Virus record (IMG/VR): IMGVR_UViG_3300009285_001160
Location: 1 to 23,349 of that record
From: a virus
Direction: 5' to 3' (one strand)
DNA: 23,349 nucleotides
A program made the translations under genes and the position numbers. Position 1 is the stretch's first letter, and each line of letters begins with the position of its first letter. The notes under the pieces are model-generated. The model saw only the letters and a program-made list of their open reading frames with translations. It was not told the DNA's origin and did no database searches. Positions 8,394 to 16,291 of this stretch are shown piece by piece.

Positions 8394-9994
8394 TGTCAGT
8401 TATAGATTCAATAGCACAAGCACGGGCAAAGGGAGCTTCTGACGATATGATTGTCGCGGAGATTCTTAAACAAAATCCGGCAAAGGCCTTGGTTTTTCAG
8501 GAAGCAAAGAAACGAGGCGCTGATTCTGCGACTATTTTGAATGAGATTACGAAGCAGAATATGTCTGCATCTACTCCTGATTCTATCGTTCCTGAAAAAC
8601 AAGGTTTCTTTAAGAGTGTTGTTCAAAACCTTTTTGGCGGTTCGGCAAACCTTGCTACTCGTCCCGGACAGCTTTTAGGTGTTGGGGTTGCTAAAACAGC
8701 CTCTGCGATTACTGGGAATCAAGAATATTATGACAGAGCGTTGTCTTCGTTAGATAAACCATTCAAATCAGCTATTGGAACAGATGTAAAACCAATATCA
8801 CAAGAAACTGCAAAGTCTGTTACGGGTGAAGCCCTAGGTACAGTCGCTTTTGGCGTAGGTTCTCCTATTATTGGAGGGGCTTTGTTAGGAGCTTCGGTAG
8901 GACTTGAAAAAGATGGTAGTGCTGGTGAAGTAACGTTGGATGCGGTTGTAGGTGCTGTTACGGGCAAGGTCTTTGAAGTTGGTTTCAAAGCGGCAAGTCC
9001 ATATATTACGAAAGCTATTGCTAAATACGGTACTCCTGCTTTAGAGCAATTACAGAAAGCTCTGCCTGATTACGCAAAACCATATCTTGATGACCTGATA
9101 AAGTCAGGAAATGTTGCCATACAAAGAGAAAGCCTAAAACAGATTGATAGTATTTCTCAAAAGAGTATGGAGGACGCTCTTGGCTTTGTAAAAAAACGAG
9201 ATGCAACTCCTACGGAGATGAAGCAAGCCTTTATTGAAGGTAGAGCAAAGACTAACGCAAAAGGACAACAGGAACTCATTACTACTCCGCAACAGCAAAA
9301 ACAAGCAGAAGCATTACAACCGCTTATTGAAAGTGGAGATTTGAAACCTTCTAAAACTGGTTTACCTACACCAGAACAAAGGGACATTGTAATTCAAAGA
9401 GTTGAACAATTGAATCAGGGATTAAAAACAATGGTTTCTAATCCCAAATATAATCAACCATTTAATGACAGACAGCTCATTGAAGCATTAAACAAGACCA
9501 AGAAAGACACTGCTATTATTTTCGCTTCTGACCCGACTATTGAAAAAACTTACAATGCTCTTATTGATGTGGCTTATGAAGCTGTAAAGACAAATAATGT
9601 GGCAGGTTTATTAGAGGCTCGGCAGATATTTGATAAATTACCTGCAGTTAAAAAGTTGCTTGATAGTGCAAAAGGTACAGGAGTAGAAAATTTAAGAAGG
9701 GAAGGAATACTTGCTATACGAGGAGCATTAAACAATTTTGCCGCTGATTTGTTAAGTAAGGGAGGGGTTGGCGGTACTCCTGCAGGAAAAGCATTTCTTA
9801 AAACACTTAGAACAGAATCGGATTTACTAGGTGCTGTTAAATCTATGTCAGATAACTATCCTACAGCTTTTGTAGAGTCTAACAAAACTTTCTTCCAAAA
9901 ACATCCAATACTAAAAAATGCCGCTTGGTGGGTTGGTGGCATAGGTACAGCAGGATTAGGAATACCTGCTGTTAAGGGTATTTTTAATGATTAG
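8393..9994 (+). CDS. Helical protein with hydrophobic segments, possible ejection protein
   Basis: A 533-residue protein whose ATG overlaps the previous stop by one base. Residues 1-60 hold two similar repeats with ARAKGASDDMIVAEILKQNP and KKRGADSATILNEITKQN, a short tandem motif. Residues 75-200 are rich in glycine and alanine with several hydrophobic stretches (VTGEALGTVAFGVGSPIIGG, TLDAVVGAVTGKVFEVGF) that could insert into membranes. The rest is helical, with a final hydrophobic patch WWVGGIGTAGLGIPA. Membrane-active glycine-rich helices in a large protein next to another helical virion protein fit an ejectosome component that helps DNA cross the host envelope. No family is recognised. 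Confidence 0.5.
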   Translation: MSVIDSIAQARAKGASDDMIVAEILKQNPAKALVFQEAKKRGADSATILNEITKQNMSASTPDSIVPEKQGFFKSVVQNLFGGSANLATRPGQLLGVGVAKTASAITGNQEYYDRALSSLDKPFKSAIGTDVKPISQETAKSVTGEALGTVAFGVGSPIIGGALLGASVGLEKDGSAGEVTLDAVVGAVTGKVFEVGFKAASPYITKAIAKYGTPALEQLQKALPDYAKPYLDDLIKSGNVAIQRESLKQIDSISQKSMEDALGFVKKRDATPTEMKQAFIEGRAKTNAKGQQELITTPQQQKQAEALQPLIESGDLKPSKTGLPTPEQRDIVIQRVEQLNQGLKTMVSNPKYNQPFNDRQLIEALNKTKKDTAIIFASDPTIEKTYNALIDVAYEAVKTNNVAGLLEARQIFDKLPAVKKLLDSAKGTGVENLRREGILAIRGALNNFAADLLSKGGVGGTPAGKAFLKTLRTESDLLGAVKSMSDNYPTAFVESNKTFFQKHPILKNAAWWVGGIGTAGLGIPAVKGIFND

Positions 9995-10056
9995 CCTTTT
10001 AACGCCTGTTGGAAACAAAAACCTGCGATACCCAACATAATCAGTCCAAATAACAT
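9991..10056 (-). CDS. Possible 21-residue hydrophobic peptide on the opposite strand
   Basis: On the minus strand, ATG 10056 to TAA 9991 encodes MLFGLIMLGIAGFCFQQALK plus G, a clean single membrane span. It fills most of the only near-100-base gene-free gap in module 1, and its stop overlaps that of the + strand gene. A purine-rich stretch (AGGATAGGGG) directly precedes its ATG. Everything else in the window runs the other way, so this may be chance. Confidence 0.2.
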   Translation of the reverse strand: MLFGLIMLGIAGFCFQQALKG

Positions 10057-10091
10057 ACCCCTATCCTATCACACTCCCCTAAACTAATCAA

Positions 10092-10829
10092 ATGAACGAG
10101 AAACTGCAAAAGAATTTAGAACTCATGGTAGATACCTTGCAAAAGGGAGCTGTTCAGCCTGCTGAACTAGCACAAGTAGTCAAAGCTCTTTTGGGAGTAG
10201 TAAGAACTGTAAGAAGTCAGCTTGAAGACTATGTAAAAGAAGCAGGAAAAGTGATAAAAATAGATGTGGAAAGTGAGGTTTCTAAAATTGCTCAAAAGCT
10301 TCAGAAAGAAATGGATAAAATGCGAGGCATGATGCCCGAAATGCCCGACCTTTCTATCCTTGAAGCAGATATTGAAGAACTAAAAGCAAAGGATATCCCC
10401 ACTAAAAATGCTATAATTGAAGCAGTTGAGAAAGATATTCCTCAACTTGGTTTGCCTATCCGTGATTCGCTGGAGCTTTTGCAGGGAAATGAACGATTAG
10501 AACGTAAAGCGATAAAAGGAATAGATGAGTTGGAAAAGACATTAAATGCTAAAATAGACGCAGTGCCAAGAGGAGGAGGGGGAGGCGGGGGTCTTATGCG
10601 AGGAGCAACTAAATACTACAAACTTACTCCTGATGGCACGACTAAGATATTCAATGTTCCCAAAAGTGTAACCTCTATCATCTTTATGTCCGATTTTCCA
10701 AGTGTACTTTTTGAAAATAACGGTTTTACGCTTAATGCGAGCAGAACACAAGTAACCCTTACCGTTACTGATGCTCCCAGCACGAGTTCTCAACTTGTTT
10801 ATTCCTATAGTCCAATGTTTGGTTTTTGA
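10092..10829 (+). CDS. Coiled-coil and beta fibre protein
   Basis: A 245-residue protein in two parts. Residues 1-150 are helical and heptad-like (VVKALLGVVRTVRSQLEDYV, VSKIAQKLQKEMDKMRGMM, ERKAIKGIDELEKTLNAKI). A glycine linker (GGGGGG, near residue 162) leads to a C-terminal beta domain of about 75 residues containing YYKLTPDGTTKIFNVPKS and ending SYSPMFGF. Such a domain, opening with a DGTTKxFNVPK-type strand, is common at the tip of phage fibres. The likely role is a trimeric tail or head fibre. It is separated from the ejection-like genes by a 97-base gap and from the next fibre by one base. Confidence 0.55.
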   Translation: MNEKLQKNLELMVDTLQKGAVQPAELAQVVKALLGVVRTVRSQLEDYVKEAGKVIKIDVESEVSKIAQKLQKEMDKMRGMMPEMPDLSILEADIEELKAKDIPTKNAIIEAVEKDIPQLGLPIRDSLELLQGNERLERKAIKGIDELEKTLNAKIDAVPRGGGGGGGLMRGATKYYKLTPDGTTKIFNVPKSVTSIIFMSDFPSVLFENNGFTLNASRTQVTLTVTDAPSTSSQLVYSYSPMFGF

Positions 10830-10830
10830 T

Positions 10831-11577
10831 ATGAACACTTTTAGACACATATTCATCGCTTCGGTATCCTACTTCTTCATCTTTGGAGGGATTGCTCTTG
10901 CATTGCCGTTCTTTTCTCAAACCCAGTCTATGGTTCCCGGACAGGATAATTTATACAATATAGGTACAACAAGCCCAACCGTTCTCACTTACAAGACTCT
11001 CTTTGTTCAAACCGCTTCCACTTCAAACTTGACCGTTTCGGCTCTGAACTCCGCAAATTGTGATGTGAAAAGCACCAACGGCGTATTTAGTTGCGGCACT
11101 GACGCTACGGGCGGCGGGGGCGGCTCTGGCACCGGTTGGGCTTCCACCACCGACGCATTCTCTATTTACTTCACGGGCAGGGATTATGTGGGCATCGGCA
11201 CCACCTCTCCCGCCGCGAAGCTCTCGGTTGAGCAGGGAAGCGCCACCACGCTCGGAATGTATCTCGCGGGCTACGCCAACGCAACCGCTGACCTCTTCAG
11301 AATCTCCACCTCCACCCTCACCTCAACCTCCACCGCCTTTGTGATTGATTCCAATGGCAAGGTGGGGGTGGGGACGAGTACGCCTTACACACAAATGAGT
11401 GTCGCTGGCGGAATTGCGGGGGATTTTATTCAAGCAAACCAAACCACGGCGACTTCTTCGTTTGCGGGCGGCGCGCTCTTTGCGACGGGTGGGGGAGTAG
11501 TTGGCGTTGGAACAACGAGACCACGGCGACTTCTTCGTTTGCGGGCGGCGCGCTCTTTGCGACGGGTGGGGGAGTAG
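10831..11577 (+). CDS. 5' part of a large repeat fibre with signal peptide, frameshifted
   Basis: ATG 10831 sits one base after the previous stop. It opens a typical signal peptide (residues 1-26, ending FGGIALALP with an ALA cleavage site). The mature part has the repeat VGIGTTSPAAKLSV at residue 120 and VGVGTSTPYTQMSV at residue 178, plus the LTVSALN/CDVKSTNGVFSCG block. The frame is lost inside a 77-bp tandem duplication (11443-11596): the shifted tail reads RRLLRLRAARSLRRVGE and stops at 11577. Deleting one 77-bp copy joins this frame exactly to the gene starting downstream, giving one protein of about 901 residues. It is either a recent inactivating duplication, a phase-variable site or an assembly error. 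Confidence 0.7.
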   Translation: MNTFRHIFIASVSYFFIFGGIALALPFFSQTQSMVPGQDNLYNIGTTSPTVLTYKTLFVQTASTSNLTVSALNSANCDVKSTNGVFSCGTDATGGGGGSGTGWASTTDAFSIYFTGRDYVGIGTTSPAAKLSVEQGSATTLGMYLAGYANATADLFRISTSTLTSTSTAFVIDSNGKVGVGTSTPYTQMSVAGGIAGDFIQANQTTATSSFAGGALFATGGGVVGVGTTRPRRLLRLRAARSLRRVGE

Positions 11578-12149
11578 TTGGCGTTGGAACAACGAGTCCT
11601 TCCGGTTCAAACGCTTTGGCGGTATCAGGCAACTCTTACTTTTCGGGTAATGTGGGGATTGGGACAGCGGCGCCGGGGGGTAAACTCGAAGTAATAACTG
11701 GCGGGTATTCCGCAAACACTGGTTTTAGATTTGATAGCAATGCTTCCGGTTATGCGCGAATCACCGCATTAAACTCTAATGCGGTCATAGACTTTGCGCA
11801 ATCGGACTCTGCTACAACTGAAGTTCGGGTAAATAATAACACTATGTTTTATGTTCAAACAGCCAATTTGATTAGTCCTAACCTTATCACCGCACGCAAT
11901 GGTATTGGGAATGATAGTGCCACTTACTTGACTATAAATGGTGGGACAAGTGGCTATACATATTTTAACGGCAATGTCGGCATCGGCACCACCTCTCCCG
12001 CCGCCAAGCTCTCGGTGAACGCCGCCTCAAACGCGCTTGGGTTCTACATGGCGGGGTATGCGAACACGACGGCCGACCTCTTCAGGCTCTCCACCTCCAC
12101 GCTTACCGCCACCTCCACCGCCTTTGTGATTGATTCAAAGGGACGGGTG
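11188..12149 (+). repeat. Diverged direct repeats within the fibre gene
   Basis: Three pairs of segments recur within the gene at clear nucleotide similarity: 11188-11361 with 11976-12146 (GGCATCGGCACCACCTCTCC is identical in both), about 11011-11118 with about 12196-12301 (CDVKSTNGVFSCGTDATGGG in both proteins), and about 11128-11200 with about 12708-12781 (DAFSIYFTGRDYVGIGT in both). The order differs between copies, so this looks like repeated internal duplication and shuffling rather than a simple tandem array. Confidence 0.8.
11443..11596 (+). repeat. Perfect 77-bp tandem duplication causing a frameshift
   Basis: Copies at 11443-11519 and 11520-11596 match along their whole length, starting ACCACGGCGACTTC and ending GGAACAACGAG. 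Because 77 is not a multiple of three, the fibre reading frame switches. The upstream frame and the downstream frame become the same frame once one copy is removed. Confidence 0.95.
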
Positions 12150-13613
12150 GGTGTCGGCCTCACTTCTCCGACCGCCCAGCTTGAAGTGGTCGGGATTGCG
12201 TCCTCTACTAACCTCACCGTGTCTGCGCTCAACGCCGCAAGTTGCGATGTGAAGTCTACCAATGGGGTATTCTCTTGCGGGACGGATGCGACAGGAGGAG
12301 GGTCTAGCGTTGTCTCAACTTCTACAAATGAAACGGCGGGCAGACTTGCGTATTGGACTTCAAACTCCGCAACTCCCGCCTTATTGGGCGAAGTCGCCAC
12401 AACTTCTATCACTTGCACTGGCCTTTTAACTTGCACAGGATTTAATGCGTTCGGTGCGGCTTCAAGCATCAATCTAGCGGTGGCGAGCGCGAATACTGTT
12501 TTGGTGAACGAAACGAGCGGTTCTGCCGTACCGACATTTCAAGCCACAAGTACATTTGGGACTAATCTTTTCGGCAACGGCACGGCAGGACAGGTGCTTG
12601 CATGGTCGGGGTCTGCTCCCATCTGGGCTTCTACCTCTACCTGCGCGGCTATAACAGGCAGTGCTGACCTTTGCGATGGTGGCGATGCCACAGGCGGGGG
12701 CGGCGGTGGAACGGGGTGGGCGAGCACAACAGACGCATTTTCCATTTATTTCACGGGGAGAGATTATGTGGGTATTGGGACGTCCACTCCATACGCTCCG
12801 CTTTCAGTGGCAGGTTCAAGAGGAATCGTTGCAGGCAAAATCCACGCCACCTCTACAACCGATACTTCCACATTTGATACCCCTCCAACATTCTCCACTC
12901 TTACATCAGCACTCATTCTCACGGGTTCGGGAGGGCTTACCGCAGAATACGCTGGTGCGACGGCATGCACCAATCAATTCGTAACCACTATCAGTGCTCT
13001 CGGAGCGACAACCTGTGCCTCAATAAACAACGCCCAATGGTCTGGCACTGACCTTTCTGTCGCAAACGGAGGCACGGGGATTTCCACTTTCGGAGGAACG
13101 AACACCATCTTGTTCACAACTGCCGCAGATACGCTATCGTCTGAATCAACTTTTGTTTACAATTCTACGACTGATGATTTGGGAATCGGGACATCAACAC
13201 CCAATAGCAGGCTTTCAGTTCACGGCAACACCCTAGTATCGGGTACAACCACTTCTGCTGCGTTTGTCGCCACATCCACCTCCCTATTCGCAACTGTGGC
13301 AGGCCAAGTTGGTATCGGCACTACTTCTCCTTACGCAAAACTTTCTGTAGCAGGATTCGGCTTGGTTGAATATCTGAACACCTACTCTGTTTCGGCTACT
13401 TCCACATTCGCTGGTCATGTTCAAACTAAGACTTTGACAGTAGATAACGGAGCGAGTTCGGCCACATCGACACTCACAATAGGAGATGCAGGCAGGAGTT
13501 TGCGTGGGTGTATCAATATGGTCTATCAAAACGGAGCAACTTACGCCACTTCTAGCTTCTATATCGGTTCCGCAGGGACAAGTTTAGTGGTGGAATCGAA
13601 CGCATGTAAATGA
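11616..13613 (+). CDS. 3' part of the large repeat fibre
   Basis: A 665-residue open frame whose first ATG is probably internal to the original gene, since the same frame is open back into the 77-bp duplication (VGVGTTSPSGSNALAVSGNS). GIGT-type repeats occur near residues 14, 121, 178, 385, 522 and 565 (VGIGTTSPAAKLSV, VGVGLTSPTAQLEV, VGIGTSTPYAPLSV, LGIGTSTPNSRLSV, VGIGTTSPYAKLSV). They are separated by Thr/Ser-rich beta segments and a second LTVSALNAASCDVKSTNGVF block. The protein is probably a trimeric beta-helical adhesin shaft. The usual C-terminal S74 peptidase chaperone is not seen; it ends with LRGCINMVYQNGATY and VVESNACK. The region is more GC-rich than module 1. The next gene overlaps its stop (ATGA). 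Confidence 0.7.
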   Translation: MAVSGNSYFSGNVGIGTAAPGGKLEVITGGYSANTGFRFDSNASGYARITALNSNAVIDFAQSDSATTEVRVNNNTMFYVQTANLISPNLITARNGIGNDSATYLTINGGTSGYTYFNGNVGIGTTSPAAKLSVNAASNALGFYMAGYANTTADLFRLSTSTLTATSTAFVIDSKGRVGVGLTSPTAQLEVVGIASSTNLTVSALNAASCDVKSTNGVFSCGTDATGGGSSVVSTSTNETAGRLAYWTSNSATPALLGEVATTSITCTGLLTCTGFNAFGAASSINLAVASANTVLVNETSGSAVPTFQATSTFGTNLFGNGTAGQVLAWSGSAPIWASTSTCAAITGSADLCDGGDATGGGGGGTGWASTTDAFSIYFTGRDYVGIGTSTPYAPLSVAGSRGIVAGKIHATSTTDTSTFDTPPTFSTLTSALILTGSGGLTAEYAGATACTNQFVTTISALGATTCASINNAQWSGTDLSVANGGTGISTFGGTNTILFTTAADTLSSESTFVYNSTTDDLGIGTSTPNSRLSVHGNTLVSGTTTSAAFVATSTSLFATVAGQVGIGTTSPYAKLSVAGFGLVEYLNTYSVSATSTFAGHVQTKTLTVDNGASSATSTLTIGDAGRSLRGCINMVYQNGATYATSSFYIGSAGTSLVVESNACK

Positions 13614-15469
13614 AAACGATACCTTCTATCGTCATAGGATTGGTTGCTCTCGGAACAGGCATTGCTCCCGTAATTCCTGTGTCTGATGGATATTATATTA
13701 GAGTAGCTCCTGAAACCCAAGCACAATTCTCAAAAGTAGAAAGAATCTCCAATATCGCAGGATTGAAAGAAGCACACATCATCGGTTCAGCTTGCTACGA
13801 CCGGTTCATTGACCCTGCTAAAAAATTAGAGCCGATACGAAAGAGAATAGATTGCGAAGAATATTGGAAAAGAGCTAATACTCCAAATTATCCGACTCCG
13901 AAGATAGAAGGAATGGTTTGGGGAAGCTATGTTACGCATCTTTTTGATACTCCCTCTGGAGATTTAGACGAAGGCTACTATGCAAAAACTGACGACATTG
14001 TTGAGATTTCCGCAGCGCAGTATCTTTTGGAGCAAACACCTGTCGCTGATGCAGCGATCTCTCTTGATGCTGTGTCCGATCAGACAACAGATTCAACCGC
14101 AGTATCATCATTGAGTTGGACACATACCGTTTCCGCTTCCGCCTCCACAACTGTTCTTATTGGTGGGGTGGGAATGGGAGACGCAACAGACGCAGACCGA
14201 ACAGTTAATGCTTTCACTTTTAATGGTGATTCTTTATTCAAAGTTAGAGAAGACGATGAGAACACTGATAACATGTCGACAGCTGTGTGGCAACTTCCCG
14301 ACCCCGACTTGGGTGCTTTAACAATAACAGCAACACTTAACGGTTCTAATACTGTTGCTGATGGAGGGGCTTTGAGTATTCACGGGGTAGACCACTATAC
14401 TATTGACGCACAAGCATCGAGTGCTGATGTGGGAGGTTCAGTCGCTGGTCAAGTGACAACGGTGGCAAACAATTCTTGGATATTCGTTGCTGGAGCTACC
14501 ATTGCCTACTCTTCCGCTAACGCCGCGTACACAATCAAACTTGGTGGTGTAGAAATAGGAAACTTTGAAGATATCACTGCGGGTGCAATCCTAACAGGAT
14601 ATTTCGGCCCCCAAGTAACAGCTGGGGTAGCAAGCACTACATGGACGTGTTCGGGTATCTCGTGTGCTACGAACGACTGGATTACCTCAAACGTATCCTT
14701 TGACCCAAACTGCAATGCCGAAGGAGATATTTGCTCTCAACTCTGGCGAGCTTCCGGCACTTGGGTTGCGCCAGCCAATCTTACTTCTGTAGACGTAGCA
14801 TGTTGGGCGGGAGGTGGCGGAGGCGGCACTGATAGCGGAGGCACTAGTGGAGCTGGAGGTGGTGGGGGTTCTTTTGCTTCTTCCACGGTCTCGATAACAG
14901 CAGGAAACAGTTACGCGATTGTTGTGGGTACAGGAGGTGCTGCTGATACTGTCCAAACCACGGCGACGTCCTCTTTTAATGGCACATCTGTCGTCGCTGA
15001 TGGTGCTCTGGGAAGTGATGGCAAGACAGGGGCGCGTGGGGGTCTTGCATCTCTATCTACAGGTACTGTAAAATTCAACGGAGGAACTGGCGGTAATGCC
15101 TCTGCCGACGCCCCGGGGGGCGGAGGCGGTGCCGGGGGCAACCACGGAGCAGGGAATAATGGAGCGAACTCGCCTGCGACTGGCGGGAGTGGTGATGCTG
15201 GTTTTGGCGGTGCGGGTGGGGCTGCAGGAACAGCTGGTGGTTCGTCTCTTCTTGGTGGTGGCGGTGGTTCCCAAGGTCCTAATGGGAAAGGTGGGGTTAT
15301 AGGTGGCGGTGGTGGAGGTGGTGTTGATGCTGGTGCTGGCACTGTCGGTGCCCCCGGCGCATGCCTCCTCACTTGGACATATCCTAGTGCAACAGTAACC
15401 ACCATCTCTTCTCCTAGAGCAATCATAAATAGCTTCTTAAACATTATTGGAAATATGATTATTGAATAA
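13610..15469 (+). CDS. Exported glycine-rich adhesin-like protein
   Basis: A 619-residue protein coupled to the fibre gene by an ATGA overlap. Residues 1-24 form a hydrophobic leader (MKTIPSIVIGLVALGTGIAP). Residues 145-370 are a beta-rich domain (SLSWTHTVSASASTTVLIGG, NNSWIFVAGATIAY). From about residue 378 it enters a glycine-rich domain, opening WRASGTWVAPANLTSVDVAC followed by WAGGGGGG, then many GGGGG blocks to about residue 590. This opening is the hallmark of Gly-rich fibre domains, and the polyglycine blocks recall polyglycine-II sandwich adhesins such as phage S16 gp38. The expected role is host-surface binding. The export leader is unusual for a phage tail protein and is discussed in the findings. 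Confidence 0.65.
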   Translation: MKTIPSIVIGLVALGTGIAPVIPVSDGYYIRVAPETQAQFSKVERISNIAGLKEAHIIGSACYDRFIDPAKKLEPIRKRIDCEEYWKRANTPNYPTPKIEGMVWGSYVTHLFDTPSGDLDEGYYAKTDDIVEISAAQYLLEQTPVADAAISLDAVSDQTTDSTAVSSLSWTHTVSASASTTVLIGGVGMGDATDADRTVNAFTFNGDSLFKVREDDENTDNMSTAVWQLPDPDLGALTITATLNGSNTVADGGALSIHGVDHYTIDAQASSADVGGSVAGQVTTVANNSWIFVAGATIAYSSANAAYTIKLGGVEIGNFEDITAGAILTGYFGPQVTAGVASTTWTCSGISCATNDWITSNVSFDPNCNAEGDICSQLWRASGTWVAPANLTSVDVACWAGGGGGGTDSGGTSGAGGGGGSFASSTVSITAGNSYAIVVGTGGAADTVQTTATSSFNGTSVVADGALGSDGKTGARGGLASLSTGTVKFNGGTGGNASADAPGGGGGAGGNHGAGNNGANSPATGGSGDAGFGGAGGAAGTAGGSSLLGGGGGSQGPNGKGGVIGGGGGGGVDAGAGTVGAPGACLLTWTYPSATVTTISSPRAIINSFLNIIGNMIIE

Positions 15470-15489
15470 TTATTAGTAAGTAAAAAACC

Positions 15490-15816
15490 ATGGCAACAGA
15501 ATACATAAAAGACGAAGAAGGGAAAGTGAGGGTCGTTGAAACAGTGGCAAAAGAAGTGGTGAAAGACTTGTATCAGCTCAAACAAAGAAAAGCCGAGATA
15601 GAGAATACGCTTATCGGCTGGCATGAGAGGTTCGTGGAGCAGAAGCGGATAGAGCTTGAAAGAGCAGGAGCGCAGATGAACGAAGAAATGACTGCTTTGC
15701 AGACCGAATTAGACCAGCTTAATCTTGATATTATTGGCGCGGAAAGTATTGGTGTAGTTGAGGTGATTCCTCCGCCTGAACCTGAACCGAAACCCGAAGA
15801 ACCGATAGTTGAATAA
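15490..15816 (+). CDS. Small coiled-coil protein
   Basis: A 108-residue protein with no membrane segment. Residues 18-85 form a long amphipathic helix (KDLYQLKQRKAEIENTL, EEMTALQTELDQLNLDII). The C-terminus is a proline/glutamate tail (PPPEPEPKPEEP). It lies 20 bases after the glycine-rich adhesin and two bases before a small membrane protein. Possible roles are a fibre assembly helper, a virion component or a lysis regulator, and the sequence does not decide between them. There is no Shine-Dalgarno sequence before the ATG, which lies in ACCATGG. Confidence 0.55.
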   Translation: MATEYIKDEEGKVRVVETVAKEVVKDLYQLKQRKAEIENTLIGWHERFVEQKRIELERAGAQMNEEMTALQTELDQLNLDIIGAESIGVVEVIPPPEPEPKPEEPIVE

Positions 15817-15818
15817 CT

Positions 15819-15968
15819 ATGGACATCCAACCATCACAACTCAAAGAGTGGATAGAATTCCTAGGAAGGCCAACGTTAGCGGTGATTATGATATTCGTGT
15901 TAGTGGTATACCGAAAGACGGTCGTGGATTTCTTTGAGACGATTTTCAGCTGGTTAAAACGCAAATGA
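15819..15968 (+). CDS. Small single-span membrane protein, holin candidate
   Basis: A 49-residue protein, MDIQPSQLKEWIEFLGR followed by a hydrophobic span (residues 18-30, PTLAVIMIFVLVV) and a basic end (FSWLKRK). It starts two bases after the previous stop, and its own stop overlaps the next start (ATGA). A short membrane protein with a charged C-terminus, followed by another membrane protein and a peptidase, matches a lysis cassette layout, so holin or anti-holin is plausible. No holin family is recognisable at this length. Confidence 0.5.
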   Translation: MDIQPSQLKEWIEFLGRPTLAVIMIFVLVVYRKTVVDFFETIFSWLKRK

Positions 15969-16279
15969 ACTTCACCACAATACTCACATTTATAAATATC
16001 CTGACAATGGGCGCAGTTGGCGTTGGTTTCATCTACACTAAAACAGACGCGGCAAAGTTTGACCCTGTGCCAATGCAGAGAGAGATTGCCGATATAAACA
16101 GCAAAAATGCCGTGCAAGACAATGATATTCAAACACTGAAGACGGATGTGAAAGAAATTAAGACGGATGTAAAAGAAATCTTAAAGACATTGCGGCCGAA
16201 TGATTACAAACCAGCCGTTAAAAACGCTCCGTTAGTCGGCGGAGTGGATAGTAAAACGGGAGAACCGATTTCAGAATAA
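15965..16279 (+). CDS. Membrane-anchored coiled-coil protein, possible holin or spanin-like
   Basis: A 104-residue protein with an N-terminal membrane span (residues 3-24, FTTILTFINILTMGAVGVGF). A coiled coil follows from about residue 37, including two exact heptads KTDVKEI, and then a polar tail. The start overlaps the previous stop (ATGA). N-terminal anchor plus coiled coil is the layout of phage inner-membrane spanins and of some phage holin-associated proteins. The position between a tiny membrane protein and a peptidase supports a lysis or envelope role. No family is assigned. Confidence 0.5.
   Translation: MNFTTILTFINILTMGAVGVGFIYTKTDAAKFDPVPMQREIADINSKNAVQDNDIQTLKTDVKEIKTDVKEILKTLRPNDYKPAVKNAPLVGGVDSKTGEPISE
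16139..16180 (+). repeat. Two 21-base in-frame tandem repeats
   Basis: Two copies of AAGACGGATGTRAAAGAAAT plus a final base occupy 16139-16159 and 16160-16180, differing at two positions. Each encodes the heptad KTDVKEI, so copy number changes would lengthen the coiled coil without shifting frame. Confidence 0.85.
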
Positions 16280-16291
16280 TGCAAACGATAA

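Noticed and set aside
11188-13350. CRISPR-like array in the fibre gene
   Set aside because: The repeats are in frame, diverged, irregularly spaced and encode protein motifs.
14911-15624. 237-residue proline-rich minus-strand frame
   Set aside because: It is the antisense of the glycine-rich codons (GGN read as NCC) of the adhesin gene and overlaps it fully.
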